From Hysterangium stoloniferum (Eukaryota; Basidiomycota; Agaricomycetes; Hysterangiales; Hysterangiaceae), in NCBI GenBank assembly GCA_015178975.1, contig WHVD01000003.1, forward strand, positions 372,001 through 436,000: 64,000 bases of DNA. The letters run 5' to 3'. Positions within the stretch are counted from its first letter, which is position 1. Every line of letters starts with the position of its first letter. The notes under the pieces were generated by a model. It was not told the origin of the DNA. It worked only from the letters and a program-made list of their open reading frames with translations, and did no database searches. Position numbers and translations under genes: made by a program. Positions 12,239-22,733 of this stretch are shown here, piece by piece.

Positions 12239-12635
12239 TCTACCTGGTCCACCCCCTCCCACTGTCATTTCTTGCCTCCGTGGTTCTATTACGACCCCAT
12301 ATTACGACCATCGCGTTCACATCACCACCCGATACCCTGCACACGTTACTGTATTTTACTCGAATTTACCCTTCCTCGCACACGTCGAGGTTCGACTACG
12401 TTATGCTTAAACGCGCATATTCATGGAGGAATAGTTGTTTTACAGTGAGCTGATGTATGCCGTGTCCTTCTGGCACGCAACTCACTGATTTCCAGCGCAC
12501 TCGTCCACCGGAATATCTTTTGTAGAAGCGGACAGGACCTTCTGTTGTTCATGCCTTTAGAGTGGATCATCATGTTTTTTCTGGTATATTGGCGTAGTTG
12601 CTAAGTTATCCAGCGAGCTTGTTTCAGATATAAGG
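12239..12635. other. Spacer before the minisatellite; no gene seen
   Basis: Nothing coding is supported. Reading frames are short and interrupted, and no splice chain makes a recognisable protein. It links the dynein light chain gene to the tandem array. Confidence 0.35.
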
Positions 12636-13826
12636 GATGTGAGCATTTTTTGTGTACACCTAGCTGACTATATTGCATGCATAATATTGTGTTTTATTTC
12701 CTTCGACCTCTTCTTCTTGTACTCGGCGTCGGAGGGGTTTCGCTGAGCCCACGGTGTAAACAATCAGATTTCCCAGATAACACCATAAGATGCGGGATGT
12801 GAGCATTTTTTGTGTACACCTAGCTGACTATATTGTGTTTTATTTCCTTCGACCTCGACTTGCGCCTTGAGTCGGAGGGGTTTGGCTGAGCCCAAGGTGA
12901 ACAATGAAATTTCCCAGATAACACCATAAGATGCGGGATGTGAGCATTTTTTGTGTACATCTAGCTGACTATATTGTGTTTTATTTCCTTCGACCTCGAC
13001 TTGCGCCTTGAGTCGGAGGGGTTTGGCTGAGCCCAAGGTGAACAATGAAATTTCCCAGATAACACCATAAGATGCGGGATGTGAGCATTTTTTGTGTACA
13101 TCTAGCTGACTATATTGTGTTTTATTTCCTTCGACCTCTCCTTGCATTCTGAGTCGGAGGGGTTTCGCTGAGCCCACGGTGTAAACAATCAGATTTCCCA
13201 GATAACACCATAAGATGCGGGATGTGAGCATTTTTTGTGTACACCTAGCTGACTATATTGTGTTTTATTTCCTTCGACCTCGACTTGCACCTTGAGTCGG
13301 AGGGGTTTCGCTGAGCCCAAGGTGAACAATGAAATTTCCCAGATAACACCATAAGATGCGGGATGTGAGCATTTTTGTGTAAACCTAGCTGACTATATTG
13401 CATGCGTAATATTGTGTTTTATTTCCTTCGACCTCTCCTTGCAATCTGAGTCGGAGGGGTTTCGCTGAGCCCACGGTGAACAGTCAAATTTCTCAGATAA
13501 GACTATAAGATGCGGGATGTGAGCATTTTTTGTGTAAACCTAGCTGACTATTGCATGCATAATATTGTGTTTTATTTCCTTCGACCTCTCCTTGCACTCG
13601 AAGTCGGAGGGGTTTCGCTGAGCCCACGGTGAACAGTCAAATTTCCCAGATAAGACTATAAGATGCGGGATGTGAGCATTTTTTGTGTAAACCTAGCTGA
13701 CTATATTGCATGCATAATATTTTGTTTCCTTCGACCTCGACTTGCACTCTGAATCGGAGGGGTTTCGCTGAGCCCACGGTGAACAATAAAATTACCCAGA
13801 TAACACCATAAGATGCGAGATGCTCA
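12636..13826. repeat. Minisatellite: eight tandem units of ~141-160 bp
   Basis: Each unit carries the landmark gatgtgagcatttttt. It occurs near 12636, 12796, 12937, 13078, 13221, 13362, 13516 and 13669, giving periods of 160, 141, 141, 143, 141, 154 and 153 bp. Units share a core with gactatattg, ttttatttccttcgacctc, gagtcggaggggttt and a tail ending in cccagataacaccataag. Longer units carry an extra ~12-13 bp containing gcatgcataatattg. The array ends near 13826 with a diverged partial unit (gatgcgagatgctcaca). The two central 141-bp steps are nearly identical, suggesting recent expansion. No coding function is needed to explain it. Confidence 0.92.
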
Positions 13827-14198
13827 CAATCACCTTTGATACACCTTGTAAAGCGTAGACAGCCGCTAACTGCTGTGTCGTTGGCGAACGAGTCGAGTAC
13901 CCTCCCCTCCTTGATTAAACTTTATCAAGATCCTACAAGTATACCCTGCAATGTTGCCCCTCGTCTCACGTACATGTGAGATTCAAAGTGGTCGATTTCT
14001 TCGATATCAAGGAGACATAGGATCTCATTTATTGATTACACGGTGCCCATTCGGCCGTGATCTTGTTGCTTTCTCACAACATCTGAAAATGTAACCAGAT
14101 ATTTTGAGACCAAATCCAAGAAGGCTGTGACACACTTGTGACACAAAAAGTGTCGGCAGGGTGCGACATATAGCACTTGTAGGCTCACCAATTGTCCC
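13827..14198. other. Upstream flank of the PPR gene; antisense RING-like fragment
   Basis: No gene is supported on the + strand. On the minus strand, between about 14180 and 14090, a frame reads VLYVAPCRHFLCHKCVTAFL. That has the C-x-H-x2-C-x2-C spacing of the second half of a RING finger, but the first half is absent. It may be a relic or chance. Confidence 0.3.
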
Positions 14199-16166
14199 AT
14201 GGGCAGCTTCGTTCGTTGGCAATTAGGCATTCGAACATGGATAAATCATCAAGTTGTTGCTTCCAAAACAAAAAAATCTTTTTACCATACCCCAATCGCA
14301 GCGAACACAGTGACCCCGCCGGCGGCATATTCTCCACCTCTCTCAGCCCATGACGCAAAAGAAATTGCAAACCATCGCCGGTTAGATCAGTTGTCCGCAT
14401 TATTGGCATCCGATCGACCGAACTCATCCAGAGTCTGGGAGATATACTGTACGTTAGGGAATTCTATGGGCTTTGACCAGGTCCCACTTGATGTTCATCG
14501 ACGGGCTCTGCGGAAGGCTGTTCCCCTGTTGGATAGATTGCTGGTCACTAATTCCAAACGCGTGCAGTCCGAACACTCTCTGTTGGTGCCGCACCTGTAC
14601 GAAAAGCGGCTGCAGATCATCATTGGCAACATTCGAGAATCGGGCCACCTGCCCGACTTGTCCGACTATCATTTCGTTGTCGAGCAGTTTGCTGCGGTTG
14701 GTTATTATCAGGGCGCAATGGCTGTTTTTCGCGAAGTGGTCCACCACATCGGTATGGCGCCGACGCATAAGACGTATGGTCTTTGTCTGAAAGCGCTTGT
14801 ACACCGGCTAGATTTACCATGTCCCTATCGCTTTCGACGTGAGCTGTATGCAGACGCGACCAGGACATGTTTCGAACTAATGGATGACATGTGGGAGCGG
14901 CGAGTCAGCTTCACCTCAGTCAACTTTGATTTATTCCATCGGGTGTTCAAATGTACAGAGAACTTTGCCTTCTATGAAAGGCTTCTTAGAATTGCTTATG
15001 GAGTTGATTTGTCGTTCCCCGACCGGCTCCCTCTAGAGTTCCAAGGGGACGGGATTCTGACGGATAGTGGCGAAGTGGCAGGAGGGTTCAAGCCATTGCC
15101 ATTCAGCACAGCTGCGCTTAATACCCTCGTCGATCTGCTCGGAAAGAGGAAGCTGATACCTAAGATGGTGACAGCATTCGAAGTGCTTACTGCACCTCTT
15201 CCCAAGCCTATTTCGGCTCCTTCGTCTTCCCCGTCCCAGGAAGATGATGAAGACGACCCCGCATTTTTCAAATTCTCGCCGCCGGGCAGTGTAACAGATT
15301 TGGCATACCCATCCTGCACTCCAAACACTTCAACATTTATATTCATGATAAGACATGCTGCCAACGCAAAGCGCGCAGCTTTTGCTAGGCATTACTTCCT
15401 CCAAGCACAAGAGATCTATCGAAGAGAGATCGAGCGCCTGCGGGAGGAACTCTTTACAACGCCTCTGGAGGATATCGCAGCTCCAGCCATCAATGTAAAT
15501 CGAGGGATGTTCCTCTCTATACACGGTTATGCCAACCATGAAAAGAAACGCCACGTTATAACTTGGCTCTACCGGCAGACAAGGCAAACCATCCACCACA
15601 AACGTTTGGACTTGGACTTCTTTATCAGGTGGCGCGAGCGTTTCCTGGAGGCGTCTCGTCCCCTAGAAGCCACTAGTGGAGACAATGGTATGATAGGTCT
15701 ATCGAGTAATGTACAGTCCACGTCGACTACTCCAAATCCAACGCTTGGCAATCCCCTACCTGCAGCAACATATTTCTCGTCCAATCACTCTTTAGAAAAC
15801 CCGGACATATTAAAAGTCGATCTGGATGCACCTCCACTAACATGTATCACATATCCCAAAAAACCATACTCTATCGACATCCATATCCAAGTGTTACAGC
15901 GTGATATTGAAGAACTTGATTCACTCCTCCAGCGCATGCAGCTGGCGCACACTCGCATAGACGTACGCTTAATGGAAAGGTTCGGCCGCCGAGTGTGGAG
16001 AAAGCGAGACATCTATATACCATCGGAAGGGGGCCGTGTTCATGTAGACCGCAGAGTGTTTCTGTCAATGGTACGCTTTGGAAACCGGCCGTTCAAAGCT
16101 ACTATCCGCGTCGACCCGCCGTGGATGAATGCCGCCGCCGAAAAGGACTCCCAGGAGGCACCGTAA
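14199..16166 (+). CDS. Pentatricopeptide-repeat (PPR) protein, probably mitochondrial
   Basis: A single uninterrupted frame of 655 residues, unusual here where most genes have introns. The N-terminus (GSFVRWQLGIRTWINHQVVA) is basic and amphipathic, like a mitochondrial targeting sequence. Around residues 150-200 a canonical PPR helix pair is visible (DYHFVVEQFAAVGYYQGAMA, then VFREVVHHIGMAPTHKTY). Further weaker PPR-like helices follow (SVNFDLFHRVFK, STAALNTLVDLLGKRKLIPK, NTSTFIFMIRHAANAKRAAF). The C-terminal third has a low-complexity linker (~500-540) and then a basic helical region. Such fungal proteins bind organellar RNA for processing or translation; the target is not predictable. The gene is convergent with the MscS channel. 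Confidence 0.75.
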   Translation: MGSFVRWQLGIRTWINHQVVASKTKKSFYHTPIAANTVTPPAAYSPPLSAHDAKEIANHRRLDQLSALLASDRPNSSRVWEIYCTLGNSMGFDQVPLDVHRRALRKAVPLLDRLLVTNSKRVQSEHSLLVPHLYEKRLQIIIGNIRESGHLPDLSDYHFVVEQFAAVGYYQGAMAVFREVVHHIGMAPTHKTYGLCLKALVHRLDLPCPYRFRRELYADATRTCFELMDDMWERRVSFTSVNFDLFHRVFKCTENFAFYERLLRIAYGVDLSFPDRLPLEFQGDGILTDSGEVAGGFKPLPFSTAALNTLVDLLGKRKLIPKMVTAFEVLTAPLPKPISAPSSSPSQEDDEDDPAFFKFSPPGSVTDLAYPSCTPNTSTFIFMIRHAANAKRAAFARHYFLQAQEIYRREIERLREELFTTPLEDIAAPAINVNRGMFLSIHGYANHEKKRHVITWLYRQTRQTIHHKRLDLDFFIRWRERFLEASRPLEATSGDNGMIGLSSNVQSTSTTPNPTLGNPLPAATYFSSNHSLENPDILKVDLDAPPLTCITYPKKPYSIDIHIQVLQRDIEELDSLLQRMQLAHTRIDVRLMERFGRRVWRKRDIYIPSEGGRVHVDRRVFLSMVRFGNRPFKATIRVDPPWMNAAAEKDSQEAP

Positions 16167-17183
16167 TATTGTCATTTGTACCTCCATTTTGGATATGTAT
16201 TATTTCCATGTATAGGTAGCATGTTTATTCAGTCTTCTACGATGAGCATTGTTTGCATGGAGTTAGGTTTTGAAATGGCACATTCCAGGGTAAGTTTTTC
16301 CCTCTGAAGTCAGAAAATTAAGTTTTTCTACTGAAGCATAGTTGTTAGAGTTTGGTCTAGTCACATGCCATCACAGACATGATACCGCATTTTTCTAGTT
16401 TGTTCTCCGCTGATAACCGGCGGTATCATATGTCAAGCGTAGAAGATCTCATATCAACAGTTTTCCCAAGGCTAGAGTAGGGAGAGAACGAAAATAAATA
16501 TATACATACTTAATTCGGCACAGTACAAGACGTTATCTTTGACACAATAAAATGATGCTGGCAGCTAGATCGTTTTTTTATACTTTTGCCGGTTCTTCAG
16601 GGATCTGAAATATCCAGGGAAATTACATCTAGACTGCTTAGCGGCCTGCGCCTACAGGAAGCTATCTGTTCCCGTGTTGGTGGAAGCCATCAGAGACCGG
16701 CTGGATGGCGCACAAACCAAGAACCACGCTCCCGTTCTGATACTGATGTAATCATGTTGGGAATCTAATATGCGCTTTTTCCGGATAGTGTCGCAAGAGC
16801 AGTTCCACTTTCCTGGTATAGAATTCAGGTATGCGAGTTTCTCCCACGCTATTATAAAAATTATCGTTCCTGTTAACTGCTTAGAGAATATTCTTCTCCA
16901 CTCGTATTACATTGTGGAATCCAACACCATGGAAGGCACTGTCGAGACTTGAGACACAGACATGGGAGAGTAAATGCAATGACTGCAGAGACTAAACACT
17001 CTTCAAATTATTGTAGTCTTGGGTAACGTACAAGGGCAGATAGATAAAGCGAATACACGACACCAACCATTTATGTAATAAGCCATTGCCACATGCATGC
17101 AGATGTGGCAGTGTCCTTTTCGGCATCGAATTATCCATGTTTCAAGCGTCGTGTTAAAGACCACTGGCAGTCACCAGATACGA
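16167..17183. other. Convergent intergenic region, no gene seen
   Basis: About 1 kb between convergent stop codons. It is AT-rich with only short motif-free frames and no tRNA-like B box that I could find. It presumably contains both 3' untranslated regions. Confidence 0.4.
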
Positions 17184-20100
17184 TCAATCACCGCCTTCGG
17201 CCATGCCACGAACATTAGCTTTGCGGTACTTGCTTTTACGCACCCTCGTCAAAGCGGTTCTTTTGTCAGGGGGAGGCAAGAAACCTAGTACGGGTTTCAC
17301 TGGTTCGATGACTTCCTTTTCTAAAGCACTGGTGATATCACCATCCGGGGACAATGAGGCTGTAGGCTTGTGCATATCGAGTCCGCTCCCTAAAGGCCGT
17401 TCGTTAACGTCTGTCAGGACAACTGGTTGAGGGGATTCGTGGAAGTGGATGCCGAGCTGTCGGCAGTAATAATGGGATGCAACCAGAAACGCTGTTTTCC
17501 GCGCGTTACGGAGACCCCAATCTTGCCATGTCCTGTGAGAGAGTCAAGCAGTCACTGAGTTCAAGAGGATAAATCGTACCCGTTGTGACCAATCCCCATC
17601 GTAAATTCAAGGGACCGTTGGTAATCGATCTTCTGTAAAGTCACAGCAGTGTTCGGTTCAAACCATCGGTTTTCCTCTGTGGCCAACCAATCGTTCATGC
17701 ACTTCTCTAACTGATCTAGCTTCTCCAGTGGTGTGCGCCAGGCGACTTGGTATGTAGCATTTTCAAATGTTTGCTATGGTGACAATCAGTCCTTGGGTAA
17801 GTATGGCTACCTGAAAACCGAATATCTTACCCCACTACGCCGCACGTTTGTGATAAACTTGGTGAACAATTGGGAGTTGAAATAATACGTCTGTGTGCCA
17901 TCCTGGCGCGAGAACATAGTCTGGGTGGGATTTCATTAAATACAACATATTATTCAGCTATGCTTGTACTTACGGCAAACAACCCAACTTTCTTCACGAT
18001 CAGGTTTTCGTCTGAAGTTCATTTAGCTAGTTGCAGTCATACATGTTATAAGCCGAGTTACCGTCAACAAAAACTCGGTCACCCGTGTCAAAGGGACTGC
18101 CTCTTCATCAGAGGTGGGAAAGCGGAAGAAACGGCCTTACTCACTGGGTTACAAATATGAACATGACAGCATCAAAGACCTAAACCGGAAGTCATGCTAT
18201 ACTGTCGTGGGCCGAAAGTCGGCACTTACATTGCTAGCAGAGCTCTTAAAAATGAAGCTGGCAGCGATACCAATCTAGGAAAATAATCAGAACCGTGCCG
18301 CATATTCAATAAAATACTCACGGTGTAAAATGATGATAGAGAGCTTCCAATGCCGACATTAAAAATGGACAGTGATACTTAAGCATGTCAAGAATGCCCT
18401 CAGAGATTAAGTCACAGCGAGAGACTTACTGAAAAATAGAATAATCATCGCAATTAAGATCATGATTAAGTCGAGTGTCTTGAGAGCATGATTGACATCG
18501 CGTAGACTCCGGCTCAGGGCTCTGCGTTCTTTATACACCTTGAGAACCTTTGTTTTAATCTCTGCACGAGAGATATCGCCGTTGTTATCTTCGTCAAAGA
18601 ATTTGAATGCATCTTCCGCGTCTGCATGTTTTGTGTACGCAGGATAGAAGTCTGATGGAATAAGATATTTGCGATGATGATCCGCTTTAAAGGCAATATA
18701 TATCGACCTCGCAACGCGCTAGGAATAAATGAGAAATCGAATCTGAAAATACGAGGAGAACATACCTTAGCCTCACGAGCGGAAGTGACATCCCAACCAA
18801 GGCCAGTGAAGCCAGATGCCTTTCCTTTGAGGTTCCTGGCATCGTGAAGAACAGCGCTCTTTAGAACTTTCGCTGCTTGAACTACAACTGGGTCTTCCTC
18901 TTCGCTATCTCGTCTCTGAAGTGGTGTTACTCTGGCAGATCGATTGCTGTCGTTTTGTGGGCCTGCTGGGGGGTAAGTCTGCAGATGATGAGTGTCGTAA
19001 GGTTGATCAGCGGGTGTATTTGCCACGTTGCGCTCCTGACTCATGTCTGAATTCTGTCTCGAAGTTGGGGTTGATGAGAATATCCAACTCTTTCTGTTTT
19101 TCCCTCTCTTGACATTGCCTGTGTCTTCAATGTCTGCTGTATGACCATCCTCTTCTGGCAACAGGTCGGGCGGGGTATGTCCATACCGTTTTCCAAGATT
19201 AAACCCGGACCTTTCGTGAGCAGGGGTAGCTGACTTAGGTGTAGGAAATGAAGAAAAGACAGAACGGTGCGCCAGTGGCCTCTGAATGTGGCGCCTCGGC
19301 CGATAGTGACGAAGATGATCGATGACTTTGAGGTTGTGCTGCATCGCTTCCATGCGATCACTGAATGCTTTGCGATGGAAGGCGAAAGCAATAACGTGAA
19401 ATAGAATTTTCTCTAAAGAAAGTACCAATGTGAAAAAGAACAAAAATTGTATGCCCTGGTAGGTCTGGAGACAGATTTCTGACAGTGTCCCAATAGGAAT
19501 AAAATACTTCTAACGTACCCTCGGCGTGTAGTGTGCGCGGCTCTGAGATGCATCATGGTGGTCATACAAGTTGTATATGCCGTCAAATATGATGACCCAA
19601 CTGACCCATCCGGAAGCACCGTAGAGGACGGGTTTGAAACGGTCTTTCGCAGCATTGTATAATTCTACACGAGATCGCACGGTTTCACTAATTTCTCCCC
19701 AGGCCACGAAAATGAAAAGATTGGAAACCGCAGGAATTACATCCACGATCATAGCAAGGTACCATGACACAAGGATGTTGGCTGCTGCCCAAAATAACCA
19801 AGCTGATACATTATCAGCAATGTACTGTCTGTGCTCTGAGCGATGTGGGCGGAGATAATAGAAGTGGAGAATTATTGGCACAGCCGCCACAACACCAGCA
19901 AGAATGGTTGAGCCGACAAGCGTGGAGAGAAAGAATGTGGCAACCCTGAAATGGTAATGGGTGAGATATAATATCAACAGCAGGGGAGCATCGGGCACCT
20001 TCTGGGCCCCCAGCGTTTGCGCTTCGTTTCGATACCCATCTTCTCTTCGAATTTTGCCTCTTCGTCAACGAGATCTTCGTCGGTGCTCCAGTCATAATAT

Positions 20101-20444
20101 TCATCGGAATTTTCGTCTTCAGTATCGGCAATAGAAGGCGGCTTCCCGCTAAATTCCTCTGTTGTTTCGGTATCTCCACGAACATTCAACTGACTGGGGT
20201 AATGAACAGAAAACTTCTTAATTTCTATACTTGCATCACCCTGGGTATCGTCCTCCTTGTTCTTAATATGACTATCCATTGCCGTGGAGATATATTCTTG
20301 GGAGGGTGGGCTTTGGATGCCAGAATCCTCCAAAAAAAACTGAGAAGTGTGTGTATCAAACGAAGCGGATGTGGGGGATTCGTCTTTAGGATTCGAGAGT
20401 AGCCCCAGGGTTTCCGCCTTAGCCATTTCTTTTTTTGAAGCCAT
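17184..20444 (-). CDS. MscS-family mechanosensitive channel with EF-hand (Msy1/Msy2 type)
   Basis: A minus-strand gene with about ten exons. Residues 1-150 are polar and acidic (YYDWSTDEDLVDEEAKFEEK). At least four membrane helices follow (VATFFLSTLVGSTILAGVVA; VSAWLFWAAANILVSWYLAM; ASGWVSWVIIFDGIYNLY; FLFFFTLVLSLEKILFHVIA). After a ~200-residue cytosolic linker comes an EF-hand (FFDEDNNGDISRAEIK), then the pore-forming MscS helices (LKTLDLIMILIAMIILFF; GIGSSLSSFYTIGIAASFIF) and the beta domain (VFDAVMFIFVTHPFDTGDRV). The architecture matches fission-yeast Msy1/Msy2, which regulate calcium on hypo-osmotic shock at the endoplasmic reticulum. The protein ends with a Lys/Arg-rich tail. It is divergent from the AP-3 mu gene, 270 bp between starts. 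Confidence 0.9.
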
Positions 20445-20714
20445 GTACGACGTCGGTTCACATAAACTGGACCCACAGTCACCTACCTAATTAACGACTT
20501 GTGGAGCTAAAGTTCTGATCCGAATCCAGTCTAATCCAGGATCTCAATAATGCTACATAGGAACAACTTCCATGTTCCAATCGCAATGCGTTGGTCAATG
20601 CTTAGCTTGTAGTGGGAAAAATACCTTGTTGTCAAAGTTAGAGTGAAGCTAGCTGAAGTGCATTACCATTCGTGACGTGACAGTGACTTCCCTTCTTAGT
20701 TGCACAGTTTTAGT

Positions 20715-22468
20715 ATGCCCATTGATGGCCTTATAATACTGGACGAAACAGGGTCAGTTGGTGGTGTTATCATGTATTTTACTCACATCTTTGACTAACA
20801 TCTTGAAGTCGTCCAATTATCCAAACGAATTTTCGAAACACATCCACCGCCTATCCTCTTCTCCATGTCGATGCCTTCAATGACGCACTGGCAAAGTCGT
20901 ATCCAACCCAAATAGATCCGATCCTCTATGTCATGAGCCATAATGGCCCTTCTGCGTGCTGTCACATTAGCTGCGGAGGCTTGAGAATCCTAGCACCCCT
21001 AAGCACCGACAGTGAGCTAATTATGTTCTCAGTGATGCCTTAGGATATTTCATGTTTGATTTAGTGGACCCTCTTTTTGTCTTTTCATTCTTACAAAGAT
21101 TTGTGGATGTTCTTCAGGATTATTTCGGAGAGGTCTCTGCCTTAGTACTAAAGGATAATTTCGATGTTGTCTATCAAGTGAGTTATCCCGCCTTAGTATT
21201 CTCATGCATTTTTTATCTTATGACAGGTGCTTGAAGAGATGGTTGATGATGGCTATCCTCTTACAACGGAATTGAGCGCTCTCCGAGACATCGTACTTCC
21301 ACCCTCATTTGTGAACAAAATCTTGTCCGTAGCTGGCGTTGCAGGTCTTGCAAAAGCTAGTGCAACGCCTTTTTCTTCGCCAATACCGTGGAGGAAAACT
21401 GGATTAAAGTATAATAACAATGAAATATATTTTGATATTGTAGAGGAACTCGATGCGGTAGTAAGCAAGTACGTGTGTCGTCTTCGTTTCCTTCCCGCAG
21501 CTCGTTGAGTATCAACAGGACTGGAACTGTAGTATCTAGTACTGTATGGGGGAAAGTAAAATCAAACTGTCGTTTATCAGGTAGAACATATGTCATTTCT
21601 TTTCTTCTACTGGACTAAGTGGCAAAATTGGAAGGCACACCAGATCTCCTCTTGTCTTTCATAAACGCACAAGTTATCACGGATTGTTCTTTTCACCCTT
21701 GCGTCCGGTAGAACATTTCTGTTCGTTTAGCATTTCAAAGCTACTCACAGCACGTCATAGTCTACAAAAGTGGACACGAGACAAGATATTATCATTTGTT
21801 CCTCCAGATAGATACTTCACCTTGTTGGAGTATCGATTCGCTCCGGCGGCAGGTATAGCTGCTGCACAGCCAGTGGCTCCCCCGTTTACCATGAAGCCTG
21901 AAGTTAGACTGATCGAGAATGGTGGTACGTCCCCTCTTATTAATCCAGTGTGTATGAAAGTAATTTTTGTCATCTTAACAGGAGAATTGTCATTAACCTT
22001 AACCTCTCGTACTTCTGGTAAACCCATTGGGACGACATCCGTCGAACTTTACCTTGGGTCAGGCGCCACAGGTGCTAGCTGCACTGTGTCTTCAGGTTGT
22101 ACATGGGGATACGATCCGTCGAAATTGGTTGGTTACCCTTCTGTTAATTCTTTTTTCTCATATTTAACTATATATAGCTTTTGCGCTGGGAGATTCCATC
22201 GATGACGCCACTATCAACACATACCCTTCGTGGGTCATTTACTTCCATGTAAGTTGATACGATCAATAATGCTATGCTAGCCAAGTGCTTACCTTATTAC
22301 AGGGCTGTACACCCACGACCGTCCCGAGCCCTCACAGCCACTTTTGAGATTAAACAACATAGCTTTTCAACATTGAAAGTTGACCAATTGAAAGTATCAG
22401 GTGAGGTTTATAAACCTTACAAGGGTGTGCGAGGACAGGCTCGTGGTACAGTAGAATTTAGATGGTAA
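20715..22468 (+). CDS. AP-3 adaptor complex subunit mu
   Basis: A nine- to ten-exon gene. It starts MPIDGLIILDETGRPIIQTN (intron 20753-20808) and continues through a longin-like N-domain: AYPLLHVDAFNDALAKSYPT, DPLFVFSFLQRFVDVLQDYF, LVLKDNFDVVYQVLEEMVDD. Next is IPWRKTGLKYNNNEIYFDIV, the boundary of the mu-homology domain. The C-terminal domain shows SNCRLSGMAKLEGTPDLLLS, CSFHPCVRLQKW, DKILSFVPPDRYFTLLEYRF, and ends VYKPYKGVRGQARGTVEFRW. These are diagnostic for AP3M/Apm3, the cargo-binding subunit that sorts proteins from Golgi/endosomes to the vacuole. The second intron donor (after LAPLSTD) works only with an acceptor giving a 53-nt intron. Confidence 0.9.
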
Positions 22469-22733
22469 GGTGTAAAAGCATGTATATGACCTAAATATCA
22501 TACCGTATAATCTGTCTTTCGGAGAATTAACAAGTATAGTTTCAGAAAGGTCGAAAATTCTTGTGAGGTAGGAGTTATAAAGGCATGTCGGAGTTTGAAA
22601 ATCTTTCACTCCCGGCTTGAAAGGCCAAAACAATAAATCTCGAAACTGCCAAAGTCTTTGGACCTGGAAGATTTATTGGAATCATCTAGCAGTCCTTGGA
22701 CGGATTTTGAAGGATCAAGTCTAATACGCTAGT

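Noticed and set aside
12764..13231. A minus-strand 155-codon frame repeating a 47-residue unit
   Set aside because: It exists only because the 141-bp minisatellite period is a multiple of three; longer units break it, and there is no start or splice support.
17651..17680. A tRNA B-box-like ggttcaaacc
   Set aside because: It lies inside the MscS coding sequence and has no matching A box or cloverleaf.
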